Both the position numbers and the translations under genes were made by a program. DNA of 64,000 nucleotides from Clostridium formicaceticum (GTDB lineage: Bacteria > Bacillota > Clostridia > Peptostreptococcales > Natronincolaceae). The stretch spans positions 3,968,001 through 4,032,000 of the forward strand of contig NZ_CP017603.1 in the NCBI RefSeq assembly GCF_001854185.1, read 5' to 3'. The notes under the pieces were generated by a model, which saw only the letters and a list, made by a program, of their open reading frames with translations, had not been told where the DNA came from and did no database searches. Below, piece after piece: positions 26,957 through 36,369 of the stretch; the first letter of the stretch is position 1, and every line of letters begins with the position of its first letter.

Positions 26957-27839
26957 AATTATTTTCTACTATTTCAACAAACTTTTTTGAGGCTGGGGAT
27001 AATGATACGCTCTTCAAAAAACAAAAACCAATACTTCTTTTAGGTATTTCTTCTTTTAGAAGCACTTCATATACTAGCTTATTTCTTATATACTTCTGCG
27101 AAAACTCTCTAACAACACAGGATATTCCTAGATTTATTTTAGCAAACTCTAACAATAAATCATGAGAGCCTAGCTCGATTTCTGGTGTAATCTTTACCCC
27201 CTTTGACACCATATGTTTTTCTACATATTGTCTAGAGTTTGACTTAGGCTCTAGGAGGATCAGGGGTAGTTCCGCTAATTCTTTCATATCTATAGATCTA
27301 AAAAATTTACTTTTATACTTTTCACCGCAGACAAAAATATCCTGTACCTCTAGACAGCTTTTAACCTCTAAAGAAGTATCATGAATAGGTAGGTTGCAGA
27401 TTGCTATATCAATTTCACCAGATTTCAACATATTACAAAGCTCTAAGGTTGTACGATTTATGATTTTTAGCTTGATATTTGAATAGGTGGTATGAAATAT
27501 TTCAAGATATGGTAATAAGAAGCACCTAGAGATTGTGTCTCCTACACCTATTTTTAATTCTCCTCTCATAATTCCCTTAGCCTCTAGCAGCTTTTTCTCT
27601 CCTACATTGATTAGGTTTATAGCTGAGCTTGCATATTCAAACAAGAGATGTCCCTCGTTAGTAAGCGTCACCCCTTTAGGCATTCTTGTAAAAAGTCGAA
27701 CTTGAAGCTCTCTTTCCAGTTGCATGATTGACTGACTAATAGCTGGTTGCGTCATAAATAGTTCTTTTGCTGCTTTTGAGAAACTTTGACACTTTGCCAC
27801 CTCACAAAAAACTTTATAAAGCTCTAGTTTTGCTATCAT
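26955..27839 (-). CDS. LysR-family regulator (divergent from F420-ligase-like gene)
   Basis: The protein has 294 residues. It has the N-terminal helix-turn-helix (SFSKAAKELFMTQPAISQSI) and a C-terminal effector-binding domain. AAGGAATGG precedes the ATG. It is divergent across 121 bp from the CofE-like gene, which is its likely target. It resembles CysL/CbbR-like members in general layout; the effector is unknown. Confidence 0.92.
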   Translation of the reverse strand: MIAKLELYKVFCEVAKCQSFSKAAKELFMTQPAISQSIMQLERELQVRLFTRMPKGVTLTNEGHLLFEYASSAINLINVGEKKLLEAKGIMRGELKIGVGDTISRCFLLPYLEIFHTTYSNIKLKIINRTTLELCNMLKSGEIDIAICNLPIHDTSLEVKSCLEVQDIFVCGEKYKSKFFRSIDMKELAELPLILLEPKSNSRQYVEKHMVSKGVKITPEIELGSHDLLLEFAKINLGISCVVREFSQKYIRNKLVYEVLLKEEIPKRSIGFCFLKSVSLSPASKKFVEIVENN

Positions 27840-27960
27840 ATAACCATTCCTTATATATGTTATTCTGTATATTTATTTTACTTATATCATATAAATGATG
27901 TATAGTACAAGTATAGAATACAAATTTTACAAAAAAGCCATTAATTAAGGAGGATTTTCA

Positions 27961-29151
27961 GTGGAAAGAGTTATAGGTACCGTTACTAGAGGGCTTCGTG
28001 CTCCCATAATCAATCAAGGAGATTGTATACCAGAAATCGTTGCAAATACTGTATTAAATGCTTCTAAAATGGAAGGGTTCAATATTGATGATAGGGATAT
28101 TATCGCCATAACCGAATCCGTAATTGCCCGAGCTCAAGGAAACTATGCAACGATTGATGCTATTGCAAAGGATATAATTTCAAAATTTGATGAAGATACC
28201 GTAGGAGTAATTTTTCCTATTTTAAGTCGTAATCGTTTCGCTATTTGTCTTCGTGGTATTGCAAAGGGTGCTAAAAAAATTGTTTTGATGCTTAGCTATC
28301 CATCAGATGAAGTTGGTAATCATTTAGTAGATATAGATCTTCTGGATGAAAAGGGTATTAATCCATGGACTGATGTACTTACAGAGGAACAGTTTAGAAA
28401 TTCCTTCGGATATATTAAGCATACTTTTACTGGCATAGATTATGTAGATTATTATAAATCTTTAGTTCAAGAGTATGGTATTGAATGTGAAATTATTTTT
28501 TCAAATAATCCCAAAACTATACTAAATTATACAAAAAGCGTCCTTACCTGTGATATTCACACAAGGACTAGAACCAAAAGAATATTAAAGGCGAGTGGTG
28601 CAAATAAGGTTTATGGCCTTGATGATATTTTGTCAACCTCAATAGATGACAGCGGCTACAATGAAGCCTATGGTCTTTTAGGTTCAAATAAAGCCACAGA
28701 AGAAAGTGTTAAGCTTTTTCCAAGAGATGTTCAGCCTGTTGTCGATGCCATACAAGCTATGCTTAAAGAAGCTACAGGAAAAACTGTTGAAGTTATGGTT
28801 TACGGAGATGGCGCATTTAAAGACCCTATAGGAAAAATATGGGAGTTGGCTGATCCGGTTGTATCTCCTGCCTATACTGCAGGACTTGAGGGTACACCTA
28901 ATGAGGTGAAAATTAAATACCTTGCAGATAATAACTTTGCCCACTTAAAAGGTGCTGCCCTCAATGAAGCTATCTCTGAGTATATTAGAAACAAAGAATC
29001 TGATCTTACAGGTTCTATGGTGGCCCAGGGTACTACGCCTAGAAGACTTACTGATCTTATAGGTTCTCTGTGTGATTTAACTTCTGGCAGTGGGGATAAG
29101 GGGACTCCTATCGTTTATATCCAAGGCTATTTTGACAACTACACAAAATAA
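27961..29151 (+). CDS. Coenzyme F420-0:L-glutamate ligase-family protein
   Basis: The protein has 396 residues. The start is a GTG with AAGGAGG 9 bases upstream. The segment VIGTVTRGLRAPIINQGDCI through DIIAITESVIARAQGN matches the CofE-type amide-ligase fold, and YGDGAFKDPIGKIWELADPV lies in its later core. True CofE proteins are about 250 residues and add glutamate to F420-0. This longer version occurs in Firmicutes that are not known to make F420, so the natural substrate is probably something else. No other F420 genes are in the window. Confidence 0.8.
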   Translation: MERVIGTVTRGLRAPIINQGDCIPEIVANTVLNASKMEGFNIDDRDIIAITESVIARAQGNYATIDAIAKDIISKFDEDTVGVIFPILSRNRFAICLRGIAKGAKKIVLMLSYPSDEVGNHLVDIDLLDEKGINPWTDVLTEEQFRNSFGYIKHTFTGIDYVDYYKSLVQEYGIECEIIFSNNPKTILNYTKSVLTCDIHTRTRTKRILKASGANKVYGLDDILSTSIDDSGYNEAYGLLGSNKATEESVKLFPRDVQPVVDAIQAMLKEATGKTVEVMVYGDGAFKDPIGKIWELADPVVSPAYTAGLEGTPNEVKIKYLADNNFAHLKGAALNEAISEYIRNKESDLTGSMVAQGTTPRRLTDLIGSLCDLTSGSGDKGTPIVYIQGYFDNYTK

Positions 29152-29169
29152 CAACTTTATAGTAAATAC

Positions 29170-29209
29170 AAAAGCTCTTTTCCATAATTACCAATTGGGA
29201 AGAGCTTTT
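29170..29209 (+). terminator. Terminator after the CofE-like gene
   Basis: AAAAGCTCTT / AAGAGCTTTT with extra TCC/GGGA pairing closes the CofE-like transcript; T residues follow on both strands. Confidence 0.85.
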
Positions 29210-29300
29210 ATCTTGTATTATCGACTTTGAAATAAATGACCTCTTCTTGCATATTTATTATTATGCTACTGCACATATCCCACAGTGATCTACTTAATAC

Positions 29301-30134
29301 TTATTCCTTGTATAAACCTTTAAGCAATCTAATTTCCTTAGCATAACCTGGAAGTTCGTTCGGTGTTTCAAGAAAGAAAGGTAGATTCCGAAGCTTTGGA
29401 TGATTGATAATCTTTGTGATTGCCTCTAATCCAATAGAGCCTTCTCCAATTTTTTCATGACGATCTTTACGGCTATTAAAAGGATTTTTGCTATCATTTA
29501 AGTGAATGGCATAAAGCTTGTCCAGTCCAATAATTTTATCGAATTGTCCAAGAACGCCATCTAAATCATTTACAATATCATAGCCAGCATCATAGATGTG
29601 ACAGGTATCCAAACAAACACCCATTTTTTCTGAAAGGATCACTCCATCCAAAATTTGTTTTAATTCTTCAAAACGTCCTCCCACCTCAGTTCCTTTTCCA
29701 GCCATTGTCTCAAGAAGAACAATCGTAGTTTGCTCAATATTTAATAAGGTATTAAGCATATTTACAATGTGGTCAATACCCATTTCTACCCCTTGATTAA
29801 CGTGGTTACCGGGATGAAAATTATAAAAGCTGTTAGGAAGGTACTCCATTCGCTTCAAGTCATCTCCCATTACGTCAAATGCAAATTCTCTTACTCTTTG
29901 ATCAGCGGAACAGGCATTAAGTGTATACGGTGCGTGGGCCAAAACAGTCGCAAAGTTATTCTCCTTTACAAGGTCAAGTAAAGCAGATACATCCCTTTCA
30001 TTAATGTCTTTTGCTTTTCCTCCCCTTGGGTTGCGTGTGAAAAATTGAAAAGTATTGGCACCAATGCTAAGCGCTTCTTTTCCCATATGCAAAAATCCTT
30101 TGGATACGGATAAATGACAACCTATTTTTAACAT
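29301..30134 (-). CDS. nfo: Endonuclease IV (AP endonuclease)
   Basis: At 277 residues it is full length. It incises DNA 5' to abasic sites in base-excision repair using three zinc ions. Metal-ligand regions are visible in order: [62 protein letters not shown] and FFLETP. AAGGAGAA precedes the ATG. It stands alone. Confidence 0.95.
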   Translation of the reverse strand: MLKIGCHLSVSKGFLHMGKEALSIGANTFQFFTRNPRGGKAKDINERDVSALLDLVKENNFATVLAHAPYTLNACSADQRVREFAFDVMGDDLKRMEYLPNSFYNFHPGNHVNQGVEMGIDHIVNMLNTLLNIEQTTIVLLETMAGKGTEVGGRFEELKQILDGVILSEKMGVCLDTCHIYDAGYDIVNDLDGVLGQFDKIIGLDKLYAIHLNDSKNPFNSRKDRHEKIGEGSIGLEAITKIINHPKLRNLPFFLETPNELPGYAKEIRLLKGLYKE

Positions 30135-30196
30135 TAATAAGTTCTCCTTTTCTGATTTTTATCATTACTATTGGCACCCATAGCTCCATATAGCTT

Positions 30197-30553
30197 CTAT
30201 CTGATGAGGAACCATAATATAGCTGTATGCTTAACGTTAATTTCTTTCTTTGTAATCCACAAATGCATATATTTGTACACTTTATAAATTGTTTCCGTTA
30301 TCAATGTATAGAAATTTTCTGCTTCAAATTTGCATATAATATATCTTCCGCCAGTGAGAGTATATTTTTCTAGTTTATTATCTTTTATTTCTTCGCTTGT
30401 TTCTACACCTGCAAAATATTTTAGTTTTTCACTTTCCTCAATATTTAAATTTACTCCGATTTCATTGCCTTCCGGCATGTAATTTTCAATATCTGACTTT
30501 GTCGCGTGTACTTTATTCCAGATACCTTCCAATGGGTCAATACTATGATTTGT
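30197..30553 (-). pseudogene. GyrI-like/AraC effector-binding domain remnant
   Basis: The frame opens after a stop at 30554 with no ATG. It reads DPLEGIWNKV, then NEIGVNLN, KYFAGVETSEE and TGGRYIICKFEAENFY, the order of a GyrI-like effector-binding domain. The N-terminal third and the terminal GxxxExY part are lost, and a DNA-binding domain is absent. I regard it as the leftover of an AraC- or MerR-type regulator. Confidence 0.6.
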
Positions 30554-30562
30554 TTATCTTAA

Positions 30563-30587
30563 CCCCACTAATTTCAGTGGGGTTTTT
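30563..30587 (+). terminator. Orphan terminator hairpin
   Basis: CCCCACT / AGTGGGG with a 6-base loop is followed by five T on the plus strand. No plus-strand gene precedes it, so its own gene has been lost. The remainder of 30554-30859 holds the dispersed repeat at 30662-30705 and no gene. Confidence 0.75.
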
Positions 30588-30661
30588 CATGCTAAGTACA
30601 CTACACATCAGAGGTTTTTCCACTGAAGGTATTTCTTATTCATTATTAATATTGGTTTTTC

Positions 30662-30705
30662 GAAACCGCCGTTACTTATGATAAGGTTCACCGTATCACT
30701 GTAAC
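30662..30705. repeat. Dispersed repeat family 1, copy 1
   Basis: GAAACCGCCGTTACTTATGA and the adjoining AAGGTTCACCGTATCAC recur in altered form at 36304-36335 and 39911-39957. The shared core is (T)ATGATAAGG(T/A)TC followed by ACCGTATC. Copies lie only in the disordered 30-40 kb region, next to broken genes, so it may be the end of a small mobile element. Confidence 0.45.
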
Positions 30706-30859
30706 TGCAATTGAATAATCATCTTAAAATTTCCAATAATCACCATTACCTCAAATGAACTTGTTACATATGGCCTATAGAATCTTATCTATTTATTTTT
30801 CAAGAATATCTTAGCTTGAGTATCTTCAAAGAAGCCGTCTGATGATTTAAATCCTATTC

Positions 30860-31309
30860 TTATTCTTCTAAAAATTTATTAATACGATTATTTATTGTTA
30901 CTTCAGAAAAAGCTATAATAGTTTCTGTTATTGCATATGAGGATATAACATTTATAAATTCTTCAATATCATTTAAAGATTTTGATGATAATTTCACTAA
31001 AAAGCATCCTTCACCAGCAGTTCTATAACACCATTCACTTAGCTTATATTCCTTTATGAATGTTTTAAACTTTTCATACTGTCCATTTTTCATAGTTACC
31101 CTAATTATACAATCAATGGAAAACCCTAGCTTCTTTTTATTTATTTTAATTGTATACCCTTCAATAATCCCATTATCTTCAAGTTTTCTTATTCTTTCAG
31201 TAACAGATGGCGGTGAAAGATTTATACGCTTCGATAATTCTCTTATAGATAATCTACTATCCTTTTGTAGTTCTTGTAAAATTAATACATCTATTTCATC
31301 AAATTTCAA
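30860..31309 (-). CDS. Lrp/AsnC-family transcriptional regulator
   Basis: The protein has 149 residues. The N-terminal helix-turn-helix (SRLSIRELSKRINLSPPSVT) and the RAM ligand-binding domain are both present. The start is TTG with AAGGG 8 bases upstream. A divergent AhpD-like gene starts 132 bp away and is the likely target. Confidence 0.92.
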   Translation of the reverse strand: MKFDEIDVLILQELQKDSRLSIRELSKRINLSPPSVTERIRKLEDNGIIEGYTIKINKKKLGFSIDCIIRVTMKNGQYEKFKTFIKEYKLSEWCYRTAGEGCFLVKLSSKSLNDIEEFINVISSYAITETIIAFSEVTINNRINKFLEE

Positions 31310-31441
31310 TTATAACCCTTCCTCTCAAATTATTGTTTTAAATAATATATTTATTATCCTATTATATATCATTTGCAATACAATATTAAGGCTATAACCT
31401 ATATAATTTAATTAATGAAATATATTAAAAGGAGAGATATC

Positions 31442-31858
31442 ATGGCAAGAATACCTTTTTCACAAGAAGGATTTTCACTATTTCAACAGTTATTAGGTCA
31501 TAATAAACATATACTAGAGAGATGGTCTTCTTTAGACAAATGCTTTTTTAGTAGTCATACATTTACACCTGAATTAAAAGAAGAAATAAGGCGTACTCTT
31601 GCATTTAATAACAATTGCCAATACTGTATGGCTAAAGGAAAACCATCTGATCAAATTACTGATTCCAGAATTTTAATTGCTACTGAAATCGCTGATATTG
31701 TTTCTAAAAATCAACCTATTGACGATCAATGCTTTAATAGATTAAAAAACGAATTTAGCGATAAAGAGATTTCTGAACTTTTCGCCTTCATCTGTTTTAT
31801 AACAGCTTCTCAGAAATTCGGAGCACTACTTGATTTACAACCAAGTTGTCCAATTTAA
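31442..31858 (+). CDS. AhpD/carboxymuconolactone decarboxylase-like protein
   Basis: The protein has 138 residues. The helical core contains a CxxC motif (NNNCQYCMAKGKPSD) as in AhpD-type alkylhydroperoxidases. ATG 31442 follows AAAGGAG by 7 bases; an in-frame start nine codons earlier lacks a site. The motif differs from the usual EExxCxxCxxxH, as Lys-Gly replaces the relay His region, so peroxidase activity is uncertain. Confidence 0.72.
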   Translation: MARIPFSQEGFSLFQQLLGHNKHILERWSSLDKCFFSSHTFTPELKEEIRRTLAFNNNCQYCMAKGKPSDQITDSRILIATEIADIVSKNQPIDDQCFNRLKNEFSDKEISELFAFICFITASQKFGALLDLQPSCPI

Positions 31859-32034
31859 AGCCATCAAACAATTAAACATTGTGTTTTTGTGCTATTGTGT
31901 TCTGAAACAGTCACTGCTCTTCCTATACCTGACATTAATTATTTCATTTGTACCAAACAATGTAGCTTCTTCTACGCCTACATTATTATTTTTCTTAAAG
32001 GACTGCCCTACTTGGTAATCTACTGCATAGCCTG
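31859..32034. other. Unassigned remnant segment
   Basis: No intact gene is visible. A minus-strand frame reads FAGYAVDYQVGQSFKKNNN then GVEEATLFGTNEIINV, which looks like coding sequence but matches nothing I recognise. It is fused at about 32035 to the group II intron stump. Confidence 0.35.
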
Positions 32035-32304
32035 CAAATGTCGATAAACCAAAACGACTTCTTCGTATTAGCTTCATGACGTTAAACATGTCGCTATCTG
32101 TATTTTGTCTATTTCTAGACCCATGATTTACAAAGCTGAATATGCTTCGGGGATTATGGCTCCCCTTATGGTCTATATGGTTCTCTGGTACGCTTTACCT
32201 AACTGTTACCAGCTTCAGCACAACACCCGGTATAGGTGGTTGGTTAGACCTTACCCAACAGGGACTTTCACCCTGCAAAAAATCCCCAGCTTTGTTTGGC
32301 GCAC
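32035..32304 (-). mobile_element. Group IIC intron, 5' stump only
   Basis: On the minus strand the intron starts at 32304 with GTGCGCCAAACAAAGC, close to the 5' end of the complete introns at 50963, 54975 and 58656. Similarity continues for about 230-270 bases (including TTAAACATGTCGCTATCTG and the TATGGTCTATATGGTTCTC segment) and then stops; the reverse transcriptase and the 3' domains are gone. It is inserted in the same core-box position as the other copies. Confidence 0.82.
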
Positions 32305-32409
32305 TAACATTCCTGAGATTTACGAAGTTTACGAACCTTAGATAGTTCTTATCTAAGGTTCATGAATTTGGATACAGCAACAGCAGAACCTTAAACCTTC
32401 ATGTTAGAT
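32305..32409 (-). other. attC-like recombination site G
   Basis: On the minus strand the site starts with ATCTAAC (32409-32403) and ends with GTTA (32308-32305), where the intron stump interrupts the box. Inside is the hairpin GAACCTTAGATA / TATCTAAGGTTC, whose CCTTAGATA...TATCTtAGG core is shared with sites A and D 19-24 kb away. It lies just downstream of the methyltransferase gene, as an attC should lie 3' of a cassette gene. Confidence 0.7.
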
Positions 32410-32429
32410 GAAGTTATTCCACTCCCGCT

Positions 32430-33062
32430 TTAAATTTTCCCTATATAATTAAATCCATTAGACTTATTTCCATTCATAGTAGTATATACTACTTTCTCAT
32501 ACCCTAATGTATGAAAATCTTTTGTCAATTCTTCAATTCTTTTTTCATCATAGTGTCTTAATATTGCTCCTTCATCTAATTCAAATACTCCATAACAATT
32601 ATATTTATCTTTAAATTTATTATATCTATTTATATTCCTTTCATCATCATTAAGCAAAAAGTCATTAATATAAATAACTCCACTTGGTTTTAATACTCTT
32701 TTTATTTCCTGCATTATCATTTCCTGTTCTTCATTATTAATTACACAAGTTAGTACTGCTAATAATAAAACAGCATCAAATGAATTGTCTTCAAATCCTA
32801 ATTTGTTTTGCTTTATAACTTTATATTGCATTGAGGGATTTTCTTCTTTAGCTCTTTCTATCATTTTTTCTGATAAATCAACACCAAACAAGTCTAGATA
32901 TCCGTTTTTCCTTAAAAGATCTAATGTTCTTCCATATCCACATCCATAATCTAAAATTTTACTATTCTTCTCAACATGATCTTCAAATAAATCTAACTTA
33001 AAGGGCGTTGTAAACTCTTTTTCAGATGCTACTTTATTCCAATATTTATCTTGCTGTATCAT
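32430..33062 (-). CDS. Class I SAM-dependent methyltransferase (probable cassette gene)
   Basis: The protein has 210 residues. The SAM-binding motif ILDYGCGYGRTLDLL (near residues 36-50), the acidic FGVDLSEKMI and post-I VLLLAVLTCV are clear. AAGGAG precedes the ATG. The stop codon lies 21 bp before attC-like site G, so it is probably a former gene cassette. Its first codons overlap the end of the truncated flavodoxin frame. The substrate is unknown. Confidence 0.88.
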   Translation of the reverse strand: MIQQDKYWNKVASEKEFTTPFKLDLFEDHVEKNSKILDYGCGYGRTLDLLRKNGYLDLFGVDLSEKMIERAKEENPSMQYKVIKQNKLGFEDNSFDAVLLLAVLTCVINNEEQEMIMQEIKRVLKPSGVIYINDFLLNDDERNINRYNKFKDKYNCYGVFELDEGAILRHYDEKRIEELTKDFHTLGYEKVVYTTMNGNKSNGFNYIGKI

Positions 33063-33405
33063 TTTTGATCATCTCCTTGTTTAATCTTTTATTTTTGGAC
33101 AATTTCATCCTTAATATATCCAGTTTATTCCATATCTGTGCCCCTGTCAATCTAGCAAGTAAGGACCGTCCCCCACTTGCCCTAAATGAGTATTTGCGTC
33201 CATAATCATCTATTACGCAAATCCCAGGAGTTTTTACCCAGCAACCAAAACAGCCCATACATTCACCTATTTTCTTTTGATGAAGTAAAATAGATTCTAC
33301 TTCATAACCTTTTTCAGCAAGTATTTCTTCAGTAAGTTCATTTACTTTAATCATGCTTCTGTCTTCTTTTAAGACACCATTAAGGATCAATGCTTTCATT
33401 TTCAA
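33046..33405 (-). pseudogene. Truncated flavodoxin/NADPH-dependent FMN reductase
   Basis: The first about 70 residues follow the family: the N-terminal strand, then GECMGCFGCWVKTPGICVID with its cysteines. After YGRKYS the sequence changes to an unrelated Arg/Lys-rich tail that includes the dispersed repeat at 33153-33173. The FMN-binding C-terminal half is missing, so the gene was cut by a rearrangement. Confidence 0.75.
33153..33173 (-). repeat. Dispersed repeat family 2, copy 1
   Basis: GGGACGGTCCTTACTTGCTA on the minus strand matches GGGACGGTTCTTGCTTGCTC at 36220-36240 and 41517-41537 on the plus strand with few differences. It lies exactly where the flavodoxin frame loses similarity. 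Confidence 0.6.
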
Positions 33406-33413
33406 CTCCTCCT

Positions 33414-33840
33414 TTACATTTTTTTATTTAAATCATTTAAAAACTTTTCATACCAATCAGCCATAAATTTTAAATGATCTATTCCAAAGTAAAGCGTGGA
33501 TATTTCAAATTTTTCTGCTTTATCTTTGATTTTTATTTCAAGCTTTTTAAGATCTTCTATTTTTTTATTAGTATCTTTAATCAATTGTTCAATAAGCTCT
33601 GAAGCCTTTTCCCTTGGTAGGTTTCCATAAAAAAATATTTTAACAAGAATATCTTCATAGGATTTCATAAAATCTATAGGTTCTTGTAACGATTTAATAA
33701 ATACATCCCTTCCAGTCTCATTAATTTCATATACTTTTTTTGTATTTTCCATTTTCAATAACTTTTGTGAAGCTTATTAATTCATCCTTTTCTAATCGAT
33801 CTAATGCAGGATAAATGCTCCCAATGTAAGAATTTTAAAT
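33414..33840 (-). pseudogene. PadR-family regulator, frameshifted and N-terminally truncated
   Basis: An upstream frame reads NSYIGSIYPALDRLEKDEL, the PadR winged helix, ending in a stop. The next frame resumes with TKKVYEINETGRDVF and a C-terminal coiled-coil domain of about 90 residues. One frameshift separates them near 33750, and the first about 25 residues are missing upstream of 33840. Confidence 0.78.
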
Positions 33841-34384
33841 TAAGTCTTGTATTTTAATGCATTGTATTGTATAATTATAAAAAAGTTTTTCTCAAAACAA
33901 TTATTGTAGCTCTTTAAAACGTTTTTATCGGAAAGTAAAAGAAAAATGAAATTTATTAGAAGAAGAAAACCCTTAAAAGCCTTTAGCTGGCCTATATTTA
34001 TTTATGGGAAACAAAAATAAATTGGAGTAATAATATATGGATTTGATAATTAGAAAAGCGGATATTTCAGATATAAAAGATATATATATAATAACAAGAG
34101 AGGCCTTTAATAAATATGCCCTGGACCTCGGTCTTCCCCAGAGGGTCTCTGCCCTTAAAGAGACGGAAGAAACAATCAAGGATGAGCTTACCAATAAAAA
34201 CATACTGATTGCATGTTTAAACAATGAAGTCATTGGTTCCATACGTTACGAAATAATGCCAGGAAATATTGCATATATTAGTCGTTATGGTGTTAAGCCA
34301 AATGCACAAAACAATGGTATAGGCAAAGCTCTTTTTCTAGCAGTGGAGGATACTCTTATAAAAGACAACATTAAAGTCATAACC

Positions 34385-36006
34385 GAGCCTGTAGAAAATT
34401 TTGTGTAAACAGATTAAGTATACTCTTTCTAGACAATAATTGAGGTAATGATAAAATACCAAAATTTTCTAGGAGGAGTATTTTTATGTCGAATATACCA
34501 AAGGAAGTATTGAAAAATTACATCAAGGAACAAAATTTTAGTAATCCAAATGAAGTATTAGCAGCCATGAAAGAAATGTTCAGGGATGTATTACAGGAAG
34601 CTTTAGAAGCAGAGATGGATGAGCAACTAGGATATGATCGATATGATATGTCCGATAAAGAAACCCCGAATAGACGAAATGGATATTCTAAGAAAACCAT
34701 AAAATCAGAATTAGGACCTGTTGATCTAAATATACCAAGGGATAGACATGGGGATTATGATCCCAAAATAATACCTAAATATCAAAGGAATGTAACTGGT
34801 ATAGAAGAAAAAGTAATGGCACTTTATGCTGCAGGCATGACCACTAGAGATATATCAGAGCAAATAAAAAACTTGTATGATGTGGATATTTCAGCTGATA
34901 TGGTCTCTAACATAACCAACAGAATTTTACCCCTAGTCTCTGAATGGCAAAACAGACCATTAGAAAAGAGATATTCCTTCGTATTCATGGATGCAATACA
35001 CTACAAAGTAAGAGAAGATAAACAAGTAGTAGTTAAAGCAGCCTACGTGGTGCTGGGTGTAAATATGGATGGAGTAAAAGAAGTCCTTGGTATTTGGATA
35101 GGAGCAAATGAGAGTAGCAAGTTCTGGCTCTCAGTCCTTAATGATCTCAAAAATAGAGGAGTACAAGAAGTCTTAATATTCTGTGTAGATGGTTTAAGTG
35201 GCTTTAAAGAAGCCATTGGAGCAGTGTATCCTTTTGCCCAAATACAGCGATGTATTATTCACCAGCTTAGGGCGAGTATGCGATATATACCCTACAAAGA
35301 CAAGAAAGCATTCGTAGCAGATCTAAAGGCTGTTTATACCTCAGTGAATGAAGAAATGGCATTAGAAAATCTACTTCATGCTAAGGAAAAATGGTGCAAT
35401 AAATACCCGAATGCGATTAAAAGCTGGGAAGATAATTGGGATAATATTTCAACCTTTCTAATGTTTCCAGACTATATAAGGAGGATTATGTACACTACCA
35501 ATGCCATAGAAAGTCTAAACAGCCAGTTTAGAAAAGTAACTAAAACAAAACTGATATTCCCTACTGATGAAAGTCTTATGAAAATGCTATATCTAGCTAC
35601 TGAAAGAGTTAGTAAGAAGTGGACTAGGGGCTATGGAGATTGGGATAGGGTACTAAGCCAACTAAATATATTATTCAAAAAAGAGGATGTTGTTTAACTT
35701 GGGGACGCTGTCCCCAAACCCCTGAGGTTTAACGCTTTTGTTCCCCCAGGAACGAAGAAAACGGGAAGTCCACTAGACTACCCGTTCCTGTAAAGAATCC
35801 TAATAACCCCTCAGGTTGCTCCTCAGCATAGCCCTACCCTGTTATTAGGAAAAACAATGTATATTCTTAGCTTTAAATGGGTAATTTATACAGCAGAACT
35901 AATTTGACAAATTACTCATCGACAAAAATCAGCATTTAAATCAAATCTTAAAGTTACTTAAGTTATTGTACTTAGAAAGAGAATACACAAAATTATTTAC
36001 ACTGCC
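34385..36006 (+). mobile_element. IS256-family insertion sequence, copy 1 (complete, 1622 bp)
   Basis: The 8-bp target duplication TCATAACC flanks it exactly (34377-34384 and 36007-36014). Imperfect terminal inverted repeats share the core ATTTTGTGTA plus CTCTTTCTA further in (left end GCCTGTAGAAAATTTTG, right end GGCAGTGTAAATAATTTTG). After the transposase there is a 309-bp non-coding tail that includes GGGGACGC/GTCCCC hairpins. Copy 2 at 44057-48253 has the same 1622 bp once its IS66 insert is removed. Confidence 0.95.
34486..35697 (+). CDS. IS256-family (mutator type) transposase
   Basis: At 403 residues it is full length. The DDE triad regions are visible: FMDAIHYKVRED, FCVDGLSGFKEAIG and TNAIESLNSQFRK. 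GGAGGAG precedes the ATG. The protein is the same as the interrupted copy 2 where they can be compared, so this intact copy could supply transposase for both. Confidence 0.96.
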   Translation: MSNIPKEVLKNYIKEQNFSNPNEVLAAMKEMFRDVLQEALEAEMDEQLGYDRYDMSDKETPNRRNGYSKKTIKSELGPVDLNIPRDRHGDYDPKIIPKYQRNVTGIEEKVMALYAAGMTTRDISEQIKNLYDVDISADMVSNITNRILPLVSEWQNRPLEKRYSFVFMDAIHYKVREDKQVVVKAAYVVLGVNMDGVKEVLGIWIGANESSKFWLSVLNDLKNRGVQEVLIFCVDGLSGFKEAIGAVYPFAQIQRCIIHQLRASMRYIPYKDKKAFVADLKAVYTSVNEEMALENLLHAKEKWCNKYPNAIKSWEDNWDNISTFLMFPDYIRRIMYTTNAIESLNSQFRKVTKTKLIFPTDESLMKMLYLATERVSKKWTRGYGDWDRVLSQLNILFKKEDVV

Positions 36007-36176
36007 TCATAACCCTCCATACTGCATCAAAGATGGCAGCCCTTATCCACTTTTATTATAGTCTGGGCTTTTATATTCATTCAACAACTTCATACAGAGG
36101 GTATATAAGGGCATTATTGTGCAAGGAATTCATTCAGGGTGAATCACCGGATTTATCTTGTGTGCAAAGCATGTAA

Positions 36177-36369
36177 TCAGGGACTTTTGCTAGAATGATT
36201 TTCTTACTCTTATACTCTTGGGGACGGTTCTTGCTTGCTCTATTTCAGTACCTATCTTTTAGCGACTTACTCCATATACATTGAAAATACTCAATATTAG
36301 AGAAAACCGCAGTCATTTATGATAAGGATCGTTCTCACTCACTCGCATAATCCCCAAAACTAACTTTTT
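36177..36369. other. Short gene-free stretch with two dispersed repeats
   Basis: It contains repeat family 2 (GGGACGGTTCTTGCTTGCTC ending at 36240) and repeat family 1 (TCATTTATGATAAGGATC at about 36313-36330). No coding sequence is recognisable. Confidence 0.5.

Larger units (their letters stand above)
34037..36176 (+). pseudogene. GNAT acetyltransferase gene split by IS256
   Basis: The N-terminal part (34037-34384) encodes a GNAT fold with RYGVKPNAQNNGIGKALFLA, the acetyl-CoA loop. The element at 34385-36006 interrupts it. The frame resumes after the duplicated TCATAACC with LHTASKMAALIHFYYSLGFY and ends at 36176. Removing the element and one duplication restores a single frame of about 172 codons. 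The insertion is therefore recent and the gene otherwise intact. Confidence 0.92.
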
